A stretch of DNA of 64,000 nucleotides from Cellvibrio sp. UBA7671 (lineage in GTDB: Bacteria > Pseudomonadota > Gammaproteobacteria > Pseudomonadales > Cellvibrionaceae), in the NCBI GenBank assembly GCA_002483145.1, contig DLHJ01000004.1:62001-126000 (forward strand), written 5' to 3'. The first letter of the stretch is position 1; each line of letters begins with the position of its first letter. Of this stretch, positions 52,394 through 60,636 are shown one piece after another. The notes below the pieces were generated by a model. It made no database searches. It was not told the origin of the DNA and saw nothing but the letters and a program-made list of their open reading frames with translations. The position numbers and the translations under genes are program-made.

Positions 52394-55300
52394 ATGAGAA
52401 AAATCATGAAACAAATATTCAAGATTTCAGCGTTATCGCTAGGCATTACATTCACGGGTGCTACAGCTGCGGCTGACTTATGCAATGTAACCTATCAAGC
52501 GCAAAGTAACTGGGGTAGCGGTGCGCAACTTCAGGTCACCGTGGTCAATAATGGCTCAAGTATTAATAACCCTACACTTAGCTGGAGTTATTCCGGCAGT
52601 GAAAGTTTAGTTAGCTTTTGGAATGCTTCATCGGTAACCCAAAGTGGAAAAATCTTTACAGTAATAGAAAATGGTAGTGTTTCTACGGGAGGTTCTTTTG
52701 ATTTCAATATAATTATTAATAATCCTGGAGCAGCACCAAGCGATTTCTTATTAAATGGAGTGAGTTGTAAGACACCAGTTGGCACGGGATCGGTCGCATC
52801 TAGCAGTGTGCAGACAGCTTCATCTATTAAATCTTCTGTGTCTTCCTCAAAATCATCCACTCCAAATTCTTCATCATCTGCTGGTACAACGAATACAGCA
52901 GCGTGGATTCTTGACGACAGCACCTCAATGTTGAATATGGTTACTGTTAAAAAAGAACATGTGGCGGAAATTGGCGGATTTTCGCAACTAAAAGGCTCCG
53001 TAGACAAAAATGGGCTTGCAACGCTACAAGTGGATCTGAATAGTGTCGATACACTCAATGCAACTCGTGACTCACGTATTCGTGAATTCTTGTTCGAAAC
53101 CAGCCTTCTGCCCCATCTCTATTATTCGGTCCAACTTAACCTTGCTGAAATCAACGCAATGCAAGCAGGAAGCACCAGTATTCAAACTTTAAATGGGTCA
53201 CTTATATTACATGGGGTCAACACCACAACACCTGCCCAAGTATTAATTACCAAGCTAAACAACGGAAAAATTTCAGTAACCTCTCTCAAGCCGGTGTTAA
53301 TTAGTGCGCCCCTGTTCGATTTAAAGTGGGGAATAGAATATATACGATCACTTGTAAGTCCAATCCCATCAAGTATTGGGCATACCGTACCAATCTACTT
53401 CAACCTGAACTTTGCAGCGAACAGTAATCCTGCAGTGGCAGCGTTAAACATCCCAAGCATTCCTACAACTCCTGTCAATTTAAATGCCACTAACAATTCC
53501 GGCGGTATGGTTACCTTAACTTGGGCAGATGTTAGTAATAATGAAACAGGCTTTATAGTTCGCCGTAAAGATAACACTGGCTACTGGAGTAAAATTCAAA
53601 ACCTTTCAAGCAACCAAATTATGCTGGAAGATTTACTCAGCAATACAGGAACATATGACTATAAAGTAATCGCGCTAAATGGCAGCGTTCCTTCGAGCCC
53701 TACCCCAATAGTCACTGTCATTGTGGATAATATAACTATAGATCCAGTCATTACTGGGAAAACCCACTACCAAGCCATGTGTACGGGATGTCACGGTGCA
53801 GATGCAAAAGGATTGGGCGGAGCCTTTCCTGCGCTCAATGTAAAAAGAGAAGGTGCATTGCGTGAAAGCATGATCAATACAATTGTCGCTACAATGCCAA
53901 AAGGTGCTGCTGGCACTTGTGATAGAGAATGCGCTGAGACCATTGTTGCTTATCTTGATGCTACATTCTGGCAAGAGCCCACACCCGTTTATAACGAAGA
54001 AATAAGCTGTACCGCTCCTGTTAATTATGGTGCCCGTCAATTGCGATTCCTTACTCGCGAAGAGTACCAAAATTCTATTAATAGTTTATTGGGAAGTGGT
54101 TTTATTGTGGACTCCCTTCCTGGAGATTCTATGCTGGGTCATTTCATAAGTAACACTCAAAGAGTTATGAATTCCGGAGCTTATGAGCAATATTTACTCA
54201 CCTCAGAAAAAATCGCCAAATGGTCAGCCGATAGGAATTTTTCAGGTGTTGTAAATTGTAACAATAATTTCAATCAGGATTGCGCGAACAAATTAATCAA
54301 CGAGTTTGCCCCAAGGATATTTAGACGCTCACTCGACAACCAAGAGAAGCTCACTTATACCAGCATGGCTAATGGTAGCAAAACCAATGGTGATGTTAAG
54401 GCCGGTATGCAATTGGCATTGGAAGCCATGCTGGCAGCCCCGCAATTTTTATATCGCCATGAAGTTGGGGAGAGAAATCCAGCTAATACCGCTCTTGCAA
54501 GTGATGCTTATCAACTTACCGCCTATGAAATGGCAACTTGGTTAGCATATACCTACACGAATACCACACCCGACGCGCAATTACTGAGTAAAGCAGCCAG
54601 TGGTGCCTTAGTACAGGAAAACGAGATAACTACAGAAATTACCCGCTTAATGCAAAGTACCGCGTTTAAGGAAAAATTGGGAACATTTGTGAATAGCTGG
54701 TTGGCAACAGATTCACTGAATAATGTCGCCAAAGATCCAGGAACTTATCCAACATTAGATTTCAATGCACTTATTCCGCATATGCAACAGGAGTTAGCTG
54801 TTTTCTTCAGTGATTTAATGCTGGATCCAAATGGAAAGTTCGAAACGCTTTATAACGCGGACTACACATATGTTAACGGACCACTTGCTCAACATTATGG
54901 TATTAATGGTGTTAGTGGTAACCAATTTGTTCGAGTAGCAACAACTAATCGAGGCGGAATTCTTGCAAATGGCGGATTCATGTCACGCTGGGCCGATGCA
55001 ATTGAACCATCACCAATTCGCCGCGCCGTTAGAGTCCGTGGTCGCATGCTCTGCCAGGATGTTCAAGACCCACCAGCAAACGTTGGCATAGGCCGCGAAC
55101 AATTGCTGGAAATACATAAACAAGAACTTGCGAATCCAATGACAACCAACAAGAGACGGTTCGAGCTGGTCACAAGTCTGGAGTCCTGCAAAACCTGTCA
55201 TGAATATATTATTAATCCACTTGGTTTTGGATTAGAAGATTTTGACTCTGTAGGCAACCCACGGACAATTGACACCAAAGGTAATGCTGTAAATGCGAGC

Positions 55301-55648
55301 GGAACTCTGTATGCACCACAAGCATGGAGTAATAACTTTGCAAGCACTGCTTATTCATTCGTAGGGGCAAAAGAACTCGGGGACACTATGGCAACTTTAC
55401 CTACAGCACAAAGGTGTCTTCCACAAAATCTATTCCGCTATACCACTGGGATCGGCGTAGAGGATGGTTGGCAACAACACGGTGACTATGTTTTGGTGGA
55501 TGAGGCGGAAATAAAAGCTTATGCCTGCGATGTCCAGGATCTGAAACATACCATGATGGAACAAAGCCCTCGAAAAATGCTGGAGCAATTGGGTGTGTTG
55601 GATACCGTAAGATATCGCAAAGCTTGGGCGCGACCAACCAATATGTAA
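52394..55648 (+). CDS. CBM2-YceI-FN3-cytochrome c-DUF1592/1588/1585 fusion, extracellular redox protein
   Basis: A 1084-residue exported protein with an exceptional domain string. Signal peptide (to ~27); CBM2 (28-126, SNWGSGAQLQVTVVNNG, LSWSYSG); serine linker; YceI-like domain (~168-345); FN3 domain (~355-450); a cytochrome c domain with the heme site CTGCH (Cys463-Cys466-His467, GADAKGLGGAFPAL). Then come planctomycete-cytochrome-type domains: DUF1587-like LRFLTREEYQNSINSLLG, DUF1592-like APRIFRRSLDNQEK and AAPQFLYRHEVG, DUF1588-like PANVGIGREQ with a second CxxCH (Cys932), and a DUF1585-like end (QNLFRYTTGIG). It resembles the CBM2/YceI/cytochrome proteins of C. japonicus implicated in cellulose use. 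The DUF1552 gene follows at 116 bases. Start may be ATG 52406. Confidence 0.88.
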   Translation: MRKIMKQIFKISALSLGITFTGATAAADLCNVTYQAQSNWGSGAQLQVTVVNNGSSINNPTLSWSYSGSESLVSFWNASSVTQSGKIFTVIENGSVSTGGSFDFNIIINNPGAAPSDFLLNGVSCKTPVGTGSVASSSVQTASSIKSSVSSSKSSTPNSSSSAGTTNTAAWILDDSTSMLNMVTVKKEHVAEIGGFSQLKGSVDKNGLATLQVDLNSVDTLNATRDSRIREFLFETSLLPHLYYSVQLNLAEINAMQAGSTSIQTLNGSLILHGVNTTTPAQVLITKLNNGKISVTSLKPVLISAPLFDLKWGIEYIRSLVSPIPSSIGHTVPIYFNLNFAANSNPAVAALNIPSIPTTPVNLNATNNSGGMVTLTWADVSNNETGFIVRRKDNTGYWSKIQNLSSNQIMLEDLLSNTGTYDYKVIALNGSVPSSPTPIVTVIVDNITIDPVITGKTHYQAMCTGCHGADAKGLGGAFPALNVKREGALRESMINTIVATMPKGAAGTCDRECAETIVAYLDATFWQEPTPVYNEEISCTAPVNYGARQLRFLTREEYQNSINSLLGSGFIVDSLPGDSMLGHFISNTQRVMNSGAYEQYLLTSEKIAKWSADRNFSGVVNCNNNFNQDCANKLINEFAPRIFRRSLDNQEKLTYTSMANGSKTNGDVKAGMQLALEAMLAAPQFLYRHEVGERNPANTALASDAYQLTAYEMATWLAYTYTNTTPDAQLLSKAASGALVQENEITTEITRLMQSTAFKEKLGTFVNSWLATDSLNNVAKDPGTYPTLDFNALIPHMQQELAVFFSDLMLDPNGKFETLYNADYTYVNGPLAQHYGINGVSGNQFVRVATTNRGGILANGGFMSRWADAIEPSPIRRAVRVRGRMLCQDVQDPPANVGIGREQLLEIHKQELANPMTTNKRRFELVTSLESCKTCHEYIINPLGFGLEDFDSVGNPRTIDTKGNAVNASGTLYAPQAWSNNFASTAYSFVGAKELGDTMATLPTAQRCLPQNLFRYTTGIGVEDGWQQHGDYVLVDEAEIKAYACDVQDLKHTMMEQSPRKMLEQLGVLDTVRYRKAWARPTNM

Positions 55649-55659
55649 TGAGTAAGAGA

Positions 55660-55687
55660 AAGTACGCAATCCTAAAATTGCGTACTT
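55660..55687 (+). other. Hairpin between the cytochrome fusion and DUF1552 genes
   Basis: Perfect 11-bp arms AAGTACGCAAT / ATTGCGTACTT with a 6-nt loop but no T run downstream. It looks like an RNA-stability or partial attenuation element within the operon rather than a full terminator. Confidence 0.5.
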
Positions 55688-55764
55688 CCCTAAAAAACCT
55701 AAATATAAACTCAAACATATAACTATTCGATCCTGTAATTCGAATCTAATTGAAGGTATAAAAA

Positions 55765-57057
55765 ATGAAAAAGCCGAACATAGATCAATTTGATAAAAAA
55801 CGTAGAGACCTGATAAAGCTAATAAGTGCTGCAGGAATTTCGAAAGGTTTGTTACGTGCATCTCCATTAGTATCTGCAATGATGTATTCCCGTATGGCAG
55901 AGGCACAAAGTAGTGTTGATAAAATCGTGACACTTTACATTGGTAATGGAGCACTACCGGAAATGTGGCATGGACAGCCGGGCAACTTACCTCCATTCTC
56001 AGCCCCCCTAAACGAAGTAGCAGATAACATCCTCATGGTTGATGGTGTGCAAGCTCGCAATCCGCACGTAGGACAAAACCTTGGGCATGGGATTATTAAA
56101 CTACTCATGAATAAAGGTTGGGGCGGTGGTGAAAGCTTTGACGTCAATATGGGACGCATTCTTGGTGCCGGAAAGCGCCATGCATATCTTATCGGTAACA
56201 TTCACCAAAATTTTAACAATCAAACAAACGGAGTCTCGCGCGATAGCGGTAACGATGCGCACACCTATCAAAATCCAATGACAATGTTTGAGGCAATTTT
56301 TGGTGCCGGTACAGCTACGCCTGCTACTACTAATGTTAAAAAACATATTGTCGACGGACATTTGGAAGCGGTTAAAGCATTGCAATCGAAATTAGGGCAA
56401 GACGAAAAAATCCGTCTTGATGCCCATTTAACTGCTATCGAAGAAAAAGCAAATCAGCTGGCATCGGACCCGGGAACTGGCGGCGGTGGCGGCTCCTGTG
56501 GATCACCCGCTGCTCTGGGTGCATTTCCATTAAACATGGGGACTATTCGTGAACAATTCAGAGCCTTTACCGATGTTTTTGCGTTGGCAATGAAATGTAA
56601 TCTTACCAACTCTGCAATGCTATATTTTGGTGATGATAACGCAGAACTTTCTTTTTCTGGCGTAAAAGTAGGTAATGACGCTTACAACGGAACAATGCAT
56701 ACCGCCGCCCATGACCATAACAACGGCAGAAAATCAAATAGTTGCTGTGATCAATATCCACAATGGTTAGCACAACGATCCGAAGCAACAAAACTACAAG
56801 CTTATATGATTAAAAAATTCAGGGACGAAGGCTTATTAAGCTCAACCATTGTTGCCCAAGTTTCTGACGCAGGCAACGGAGATGCGCACGATGCAGCAAG
56901 AGTTCCGATTGTAATCGCGGGTGGTGGCGTGGGGAATCGGCGAAGCATTAATGCCAGTGGAGCTAACTCCCATGATGTATGGCACTCGCTAGCGGTTAAA
57001 CTCGGCGCGAATGAAAGCGGTCGTTATCAAGGATTCAGCAATAAGACAATTTTTTAA
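55765..57057 (+). CDS. DUF1552 family protein, Tat-exported
   Basis: A 430-residue protein that begins with a Tat-like signal (KKRRDLIKLISAAG, hydrophobic stretch, cleavage near AEAQ). The body has DUF1552 marks: TLYIGNGALPEMW, DNILMVDGVQARNPHVGQNLGHG, the segment around FDVNMGRILGAG and IVIAGGGVGNRR. DUF1552 genes regularly pair with DUF1592/1588/1585 cytochrome-like genes, as here, and Tat export suggests a folded, cofactor-bearing partner. The fold looks related to the alkaline-phosphatase/DUF1501 type (Asp and His-rich GHGIIK, HDAARVPI), but activity is unknown. Confidence 0.82.
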   Translation: MKKPNIDQFDKKRRDLIKLISAAGISKGLLRASPLVSAMMYSRMAEAQSSVDKIVTLYIGNGALPEMWHGQPGNLPPFSAPLNEVADNILMVDGVQARNPHVGQNLGHGIIKLLMNKGWGGGESFDVNMGRILGAGKRHAYLIGNIHQNFNNQTNGVSRDSGNDAHTYQNPMTMFEAIFGAGTATPATTNVKKHIVDGHLEAVKALQSKLGQDEKIRLDAHLTAIEEKANQLASDPGTGGGGGSCGSPAALGAFPLNMGTIREQFRAFTDVFALAMKCNLTNSAMLYFGDDNAELSFSGVKVGNDAYNGTMHTAAHDHNNGRKSNSCCDQYPQWLAQRSEATKLQAYMIKKFRDEGLLSSTIVAQVSDAGNGDAHDAARVPIVIAGGGVGNRRSINASGANSHDVWHSLAVKLGANESGRYQGFSNKTIF

Positions 57058-57070
57058 AACTTCTGCGATT

Positions 57071-57106
57071 AAATAAGAAGCTGGCTGCAAAGTCAGCTTC
57101 TTATTT
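57071..57106 (+). terminator. Intrinsic terminator after the DUF1552 gene
   Basis: Perfect 13-bp arms AAATAAGAAGCTG / CAGCTTCTTATTT with a 10-nt loop, 14 bases after the stop codon. Confidence 0.82.
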
Positions 57107-57131
57107 TAACTCCCTATAATTTCTAGATGAG

Positions 57132-58028
57132 ATGTGTATGCATCGCCTTAAATACTTCACCAACATCACACCAATAGTGCTTTTTATAATTGCTAGTGGT
57201 TGCTCCAAAGACGGCACAAAAAGCAATGATACTCCAAAAAATATAAGCTCAGACATAAACACCATTGCAGTTATATATCAGGAAATAAATGACTCAGGAA
57301 TTACATGGGCTGGTAATTATACAAAAGATAACATCGATACCTGCAATGATAGGTTTGAAGTAGACAGTGCAGAGCCAAAATCCAAAATTCACTTACCCAT
57401 TCAACAAGATTGCTCATTTGGTCGGGACATCACCAATAAAGATAGTGATGGTAGAGCGGGCTTTAGCTATCAAAAAATTAATAACCAAGGAATACCTTTG
57501 CCAGATAATTCTTCATCCGGCAACTGCGTTCTGGATACAGTTACTGGATTATTATGGGAAGTAAAAACCGAAATTGATGGTATTTATGGAAATAGCGGAT
57601 TACATGATGGTGATGATCTATTCACATGGTACTCCAATAACTCCTCCGTTAATGGGGGGGCTGTGGGAAGCTGGAACAATGTTTTGAATATTTGCTCAGG
57701 CTATATCCCTAACGAACCTAAAACATTTTGCAATACAGAAGAATTTATACAACGTGTAAACAATGTTGGACTATGCGGATTTAAAGATTGGCGGCTCCCC
57801 ACCAGATTTGAAATAGAGAGTTTAGTTGATTATGGAACCAAAGGACCCAGCATCGACACCACCTACTTTCCCAACACGAAGCTGGAGTTTTATTGGAGTT
57901 CGACGCCAGCCGTAAATGCCCCCTTTTCCGCGTGGGCCGTGAATTTCAGATCCAGTAATACCTCTCTAGTCTCCCGAGAAAGCTCATTCCCAGTTCGGCT
58001 TGTACGAGATTGGGTTAGTAAACAATAA
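57132..58028 (+). CDS. DUF1566 (Lcl C-terminal type) lipoprotein
   Basis: A 298-residue protein with lipoprotein signal (PIVLFIIASGC). The C-terminal half has the DUF1566 pattern: VTGLLWEVKT, GFKDWRLPTRFEIESLVDYG, FPNTKLEFYWSSTP, AWAVNFRS and VRLVRD. These domains resemble the C-terminus of Legionella collagen-like protein and are found in many surface proteins; their binding target is generally unknown. It forms a short tandem with the next gene (29 bases apart). Confidence 0.8.
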   Translation: MCMHRLKYFTNITPIVLFIIASGCSKDGTKSNDTPKNISSDINTIAVIYQEINDSGITWAGNYTKDNIDTCNDRFEVDSAEPKSKIHLPIQQDCSFGRDITNKDSDGRAGFSYQKINNQGIPLPDNSSSGNCVLDTVTGLLWEVKTEIDGIYGNSGLHDGDDLFTWYSNNSSVNGGAVGSWNNVLNICSGYIPNEPKTFCNTEEFIQRVNNVGLCGFKDWRLPTRFEIESLVDYGTKGPSIDTTYFPNTKLEFYWSSTPAVNAPFSAWAVNFRSSNTSLVSRESSFPVRLVRDWVSKQ

Positions 58029-58057
58029 TTATAGAATTAGCTATCAGGAATAAATAA

Positions 58058-58591
58058 ATGAATATCCTTCAGCACTTGATCTGTTTGGGATTTACTACTC
58101 TTCTAATAACCTCCTCTGTACTAGCGGATCAAATATGTCAACGGGATGGCATACCACAACACTTATCAAACTCGCGATTTAGCTACGACGAAAAAAACGT
58201 TGTAATTGACAACCGAACAGGTCTTATGTGGACAACCTGTATCGATGGGCTCAATGGAGAGCGATGCGAATCAGGGACACCAACATTATTTACCTGGGGC
58301 GAGGCGCTGCTACGTACTGCAGAAATAAATGAAAATGAAGGTTTAGCAAACCATAAAGACTGGCGATTACCTAATATTCGTGAACTCACGACTCTGATAG
58401 ACATACAATGCTTAAAACCGAGCATAGATATGGAGTCATTTCCTAACACCCCTGCATCGCATACATGGAGTTCATCGCCTTATCACACGTTAACGTTCTA
58501 CTCATGGTACATAGATTTCGCAACAGGCGAAACAAATACAGATGATCGATTGAATAAAAAAGTTATCCGATTGGTTCGAAGCGTAAGATAG
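58058..58591 (+). CDS. DUF1566 exported protein
   Basis: A 177-residue protein with a Sec signal (MNILQHLICLGFTTLLITSS, cleavage near VLAD). Nearly the whole mature chain is one DUF1566 domain: NRTGLMWTTC, HKDWRLPNIRELTTLIDIQC, FPNTPASHTWSSSPY, SWYIDFATGE and VIRLVRS. It is a shorter relative of the preceding gene, probably from tandem duplication. Confidence 0.8.
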   Translation: MNILQHLICLGFTTLLITSSVLADQICQRDGIPQHLSNSRFSYDEKNVVIDNRTGLMWTTCIDGLNGERCESGTPTLFTWGEALLRTAEINENEGLANHKDWRLPNIRELTTLIDIQCLKPSIDMESFPNTPASHTWSSSPYHTLTFYSWYIDFATGETNTDDRLNKKVIRLVRSVR

Positions 58592-58655
58592 AAATTTATA
58601 TATTGAAAATAAATATATGCTACGACATTTCCTTATATTTAGCGAAGCAGGAAAT

Positions 58656-59471
58656 ATGATAAAAATAGTGCTGTTTGTAACTTTATCTACACTTATCTCT
58701 TGGTCGCGGGCGCAACCAACTAACATTGAAGGGAACTATTATAAATCACCGGATGGCACAAAAATTTATTATGAAGTGACGGGTACAGGTGATGCCATAG
58801 TATTGGTGCATGGTTTTATTACTGATGGTGATTCTTGGAAGAGGACTGCACTTTATACTGATTTAATTAATGCTGGGTATAAAGTAATTCTTATGGATTT
58901 ACGTGGCAATGGTAAATCGGACAAGCCACATCAACCTGAACTTTATGAAAATGATATAGAAGCAAAAGATATTATGGGCATAGTAAATGAGTTGGGAGTA
59001 AAAGAGTACACCGCAATTGGTTACTCCCGAGGTTCAATATTAACAACGCGGCTACTTGTGTTAGACAAACGCGTTACTCATGCAGTTATTGGTGGCATGG
59101 GTGTGGACTTTACTAATCCTGATTGGCCGCGCCGAATTATGTTTTACGAAGCGCTTTCTGGTAAGCCAGCAAAAGAGTTAGAGAGTTTTGTGACGTATGT
59201 GGAGAACTCAGGATTTGATCAACAAGCGCAAGCTTATCTGCAAAAGTCACAACCATCTACCAGCAAAAAAGCCCTGGGTGAAATCAAAAATCCAGTGCTG
59301 GTAGTTTCTGGCATAGAGGATAACGATAACGGCTCAGCTAAAGATTTGGCAACAATTTTCCCTAATGCAACTTATGCTACTGTGCTTGGCAATCATAACA
59401 ATACTGTGCAGACGGCGGAATTTTCCGCTGTCGTTACACAGTTTTTAAAAAAAAATGATTCACTGTATTAA
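58656..59471 (+). CDS. Exported alpha/beta hydrolase
   Basis: A 271-residue protein from ATG 58656 (AGGA four bases upstream); the frame extends to 58617 but the shorter form gives a proper signal peptide (MIKIVLFVTLSTLISWSRAQ). The alpha/beta-hydrolase fold shows the oxyanion HGFITDGDSW, the nucleophile elbow GYSRGS, an acid in EDNDNGSA and the histidine GNHNNT. Substrate unknown; an esterase or lactonase is likely. It follows the DUF1566 pair by 64 bases and may share their promoter. Confidence 0.82.
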   Translation: MIKIVLFVTLSTLISWSRAQPTNIEGNYYKSPDGTKIYYEVTGTGDAIVLVHGFITDGDSWKRTALYTDLINAGYKVILMDLRGNGKSDKPHQPELYENDIEAKDIMGIVNELGVKEYTAIGYSRGSILTTRLLVLDKRVTHAVIGGMGVDFTNPDWPRRIMFYEALSGKPAKELESFVTYVENSGFDQQAQAYLQKSQPSTSKKALGEIKNPVLVVSGIEDNDNGSAKDLATIFPNATYATVLGNHNNTVQTAEFSAVVTQFLKKNDSLY

Positions 59472-59643
59472 TTCCAATAGTAATAGCATCAGAGTGAGAT
59501 GACCCAGATTCCTGAATCGTTATGTGATCAACTTGATTAGAAAAAACAACGTTCGAGTGAACGGAACAATCATTTCCAACTTGCGGAATTACTGCATCAG
59601 GAGAAAAAATACCGAAAATGAATTAGTTTGTAAGCAGGGAAAT

Positions 59644-60141
59644 TTAAGTTACCAGACATTTCAAAAGGCAAACCAAATCCCAATTTAGCAGCATTTCAAT
59701 CAGAGTCACCGCTGTAATCGCCAATATTAAGCCATATAGCGTTGGATTTATCGATAGAGGGAAATTGGTCGCAAAATCGACTAAACCGCTTCTCAATTTC
59801 AGGATCAAGGTGTAGAGAGTTTTTATCTTCCAAGTATTACTTTCCGCCAACCACACACCTATCGACAAGAGTATCCCTGACAATAAAAAGATAGGCGAAA
59901 AGAAAAGGCTAATAAAAAAGGTTATAGCTAAAGGCCAGTACCATGATTTTTTATATTTTTTCGTTTTGCTCACATATTTACGCAGGCCTACTGAATCAAG
60001 CAATGCCTCATCAGTATCGACATTTGTATATGTTGTCTTTTCCCTCGTTATTAGTGATGCAAGAAAAACATGCCCACGAACAAATTTGCGTAAAGATGGA
60101 GGTAAAAGGTCTTTTGTGAAATACCTTTGAAAGGGGTCCAT
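59644..60141 (-). CDS. Small membrane protein of unknown function
   Basis: A 165-residue protein with a soluble basic N-terminal half and three hydrophobic segments (WPLAITFFISLFFSPIFLLSGILLSIGVWL, which may be two helices, and LYGLILAITAVTLIEMLL). It has no recognisable family, signal peptide or catalytic motif. It is isolated, convergent with the hydrolase gene, and its start lies about 230 bases from the transposon-end-like locus at 60374. It may be an accessory gene. Confidence 0.55.
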   Translation of the reverse strand: MDPFQRYFTKDLLPPSLRKFVRGHVFLASLITREKTTYTNVDTDEALLDSVGLRKYVSKTKKYKKSWYWPLAITFFISLFFSPIFLLSGILLSIGVWLAESNTWKIKTLYTLILKLRSGLVDFATNFPLSINPTLYGLILAITAVTLIEMLLNWDLVCLLKCLVT

Positions 60142-60373
60142 TCATATTTAGCAATCATCCAGTACATATATAGGCTTAGAACCCCCTCACCTAAACACAG
60201 AATATGCCTAAGGTATGGCCCGCCACATTAGCAGTACTTATTATTGAGTTTTCAGATAACAACCTTAGATCGCGCCTAATCCTCAGTGGCGAATAAATAG
60301 AGGAAACGGCTTCAATCATTTCCCTTTTAGTCGTTTTACCTATTCCATTTAGAGTTCAACAGCGAACCTATTA

Positions 60374-60566
60374 AATCCAGTTTCGAAGCATGACGGCTCG
60401 CAGTAAATCCAGGCTGCAAATTGATTATTTTGAGAATAAGACACATCATGTGTCGTTTTCCTCAGATTAAGACACCTGATGCGTCGCCAATTTGAGACAA
60501 GTCGTGTCGCGAAATCTGCCAAGTCATTGATTTGTCAATGCGGATAAAGACATCTTATGTGTCGTC
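60374..60566 (+). mobile_element. Second transposon-end-like locus with four GACA...TGTCG repeats
   Basis: Four quasi-palindromic units in the same orientation: GACACATCATGTGTCG (60440), GACACCTGATGCGTCG (60471), GACAAGTCGTGTCG (60496) and GACATCTTATGTGTCG (60549). TGTCGCGAAATCTGCCAAGTCATTGA starts at 60505 and matches, in inverted orientation, the terminal sequence at 2784-2809 with four differences in 26. The left part (60374-60455) matches 2660-2741 directly. The mixture suggests remains of one or two TniQ-type transposon ends. No transposase gene is seen between here and the window end. Bases 60142-60373 hold nothing else I can support. Confidence 0.5.
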
Positions 60567-60636
60567 CGCCGCTATACTCAGCAATCAGGATCAATTCCCT
60601 GCCAATTACATAATGTTAACGAATGGATTATTGATA

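Noticed and set aside
52588-53058. Minus-strand frame of 156 codons in the cytochrome fusion gene
   Set aside because: Antisense of CBM2 and serine linker; no family, no ribosome site.
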